Position numbers and translations under genes: made by a program | Shown: positions 6,086 to 7,093 of the stretch, one piece after another | How the letters are laid out: each line of letters starts with the position of its first letter | How positions within the stretch are numbered: the first letter of the stretch is position 1 | DNA from: a bacterium | GTDB lineage: Bacteria; SZUA-182; SZUA-191 | DNA: 7,093 bases | Assembly (NCBI GenBank): GCA_003230535.1 | Contig: QIEW01000414.1 | Location: forward strand, 1 to 7,093 | Direction of reading: 5' to 3' | Notes under the pieces: generated by a model | The model's input: the letters and a program-made list of their open reading frames with translations, nothing else | What the model was told of the DNA's origin: nothing | Databases searched by the model: none

Positions 6086-7093
6086 TTACTGCCTAAAGTT
6101 TTGGGAAGCATAGGGTTCGACTTGTTCGGGGGTTGGGTATTCGCCGAAGATAAGCCAGTGGGCGGCCCGTTTGATGTCGTTGAGGATGAGATAAAGAGTG
6201 GGCACCAGAAACAGGGTGATCAAGGTGGCGAATGACAGTCCGAAACTGATTGAAATAGCCATGGGGATTAGATACTGGGCCTGAAGGCTTTTTTCAAGCA
6301 ATAGCGGCAACAGCCCCGCTACCGTGGTAATGGTGGTAAGCAGCACCGCCCTGAACCGGGCTTGACCGGCGTCGAAGACAGCCTCGGTAACTTTTTGACC
6401 GGATTTTAAGGATCTGTTGACAAAGTCGATAAGCACCAGTGAGTCGTTCACCACAATCCCTGAAAGCCCCACAATTCCAAAAAGACTCATCAGAGACAGA
6501 TCCCTGCCTAAAATATAATGCCCCAGAATTGCGCCGATAATCCCAAAAGGGATAGAAATCATAATAATCAAGGGCTGGAAATAGGACCTAAACAGCGCCG
6601 CTAAAATAGCGAAAATAACCAGAAGACCTAAGACAAAACCTTGCAGGAGGCTGCCGACGGATTCTTCCCGATTCTTTTGTTGTCCCTCAAAAGTATAGGA
6701 GAGGCCGGGATATTTCACCAGTAATCGCGGCAGGAAATCCGCTTTTAAGTCCTCGACAATTTTAACGGCGTTGTTCTTGGCTTCATCCAAATCAGTGGTT
6801 ACCGATACTTTTCGCAGCCCGTTCTGCCTCAAAATCTCGGCATATCCTCTCTCCAATTCCACCCTAGCCACCCTTTGCAAGGGAACCTCTTCCCCCTTTG
6901 GGGTATGGATTCTAATATTATCCAAGTCATTAATTGAGTTTCTCTCCTTTAATGGATAGCGGATCATTACCTTTAAATCGTCCTCACCCCTTTGAATTCT
7001 TAAGGCCTCGGCTCCATAGAACCGATGCCGGACCTGATTTGCTAAATCGCTTAATGATAAGCCGAGGGTTCGGGCTTCAGGCTTTAATGAGAG
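6086..7093 (-). CDS. RND-family efflux permease (AcrB/HAE1-like), C-terminal part, cut by window edge
   Basis: The frame is open from the window edge (7093) to TAA 6086-6088, giving the last 335 residues of a protein that is normally about 1000-1050 long; the start and N-terminal half lie outside. This inner-membrane, proton-driven transporter normally works with a periplasmic adaptor and an outer-membrane channel to export drugs, metabolites or metals. The first 140 or so residues are the second periplasmic (porter) domain, including 'GEEVPLQRVARVELERGYAEILRQNG' split across that part. Then follow the last five membrane helices: about 148-170, 172-194, 'SLFGIVGLSGIVVNDSLVLIDFVN' in two parts (203-226), 'RAVLLTTITTVAGLLPLLL' (248-266) and the final helix with 'FATLITLFLVPTLYLI' (288-303). 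The GIVVNDSLVLIDF and TTITTVAGLLPL signatures are typical of the family. The substrate cannot be told from this part, because the proton-relay residues of TM4 are outside. It precedes uvrC on the same strand by 43 bp. Confidence 0.93.
   Translation of the reverse strand, partial: LSLKPEARTLGLSLSDLANQVRHRFYGAEALRIQRGEDDLKVMIRYPLKERNSINDLDNIRIHTPKGEEVPLQRVARVELERGYAEILRQNGLRKVSVTTDLDEAKNNAVKIVEDLKADFLPRLLVKYPGLSYTFEGQQKNREESVGSLLQGFVLGLLVIFAILAALFRSYFQPLIIMISIPFGIIGAILGHYILGRDLSLMSLFGIVGLSGIVVNDSLVLIDFVNRSLKSGQKVTEAVFDAGQARFRAVLLTTITTVAGLLPLLLEKSLQAQYLIPMAISISFGLSFATLITLFLVPTLYLILNDIKRAAHWLIFGEYPTPEQVEPYASQNFRQ

Overview
The window is bacterial DNA of moderate GC content. All recognisable genes lie on the minus strand, so they are read here from the high-coordinate end to the low one. 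The gene set and two families of dispersed palindromic repeats (a GTCATTGCGAG type and a CCCCCTTT/AAAGGGGG type) would suit a Gram-negative environmental anaerobe, for example Desulfobacterota, Nitrospirota or a related uncultured lineage. The evidence is an RND efflux permease, a sensor kinase of a type common in those groups, and a DUF3343 protein. The taxonomic placement is inference only; there is no rRNA or other marker.

Layout in transcription order. (1) Positions 7093-6086: the C-terminal part of an RND-family transporter, cut by the window edge. (2) Positions 6042-4210: a complete uvrC, the nucleotide excision repair endonuclease subunit. Its open frame could extend to 6111 and overlap the RND gene by 26 bp. 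(3) Positions 4102-3173: an exported ABC-type substrate-binding protein of the ABC_sub_bind (TrpX-like) family, with no permease or ATPase gene beside it. (4) Positions 3172-2764: a 409-bp gap containing a 131-bp palindromic repeat (2885-3015) and a small inverted repeat just upstream of the next gene. (5) Positions 2763-1264: a complete membrane-bound sensor histidine kinase with a periplasmic sensor region, HAMP, HisKA and HATPase domains. (6) Positions 1263-129: about 1.1 kb without an intact gene. It holds a second palindromic repeat (951-1095), a frameshifted possible transposase relic on the plus strand (555-804), several hairpins, and one terminator-like stem-loop (385-416). (7) Positions 128-1: the start of a small DUF3343-family gene, cut by the left edge.

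Functionally, RND permease and uvrC look like ordinary co-directional neighbours. The most suggestive pairing is the orphan substrate-binding protein with the histidine kinase. With no transporter partners in the window, the binding protein may deliver a ligand signal to the kinase rather than feed a transporter. No response regulator is visible. I found no CRISPR array, tRNA, rRNA, riboswitch or convincing novel defence system.
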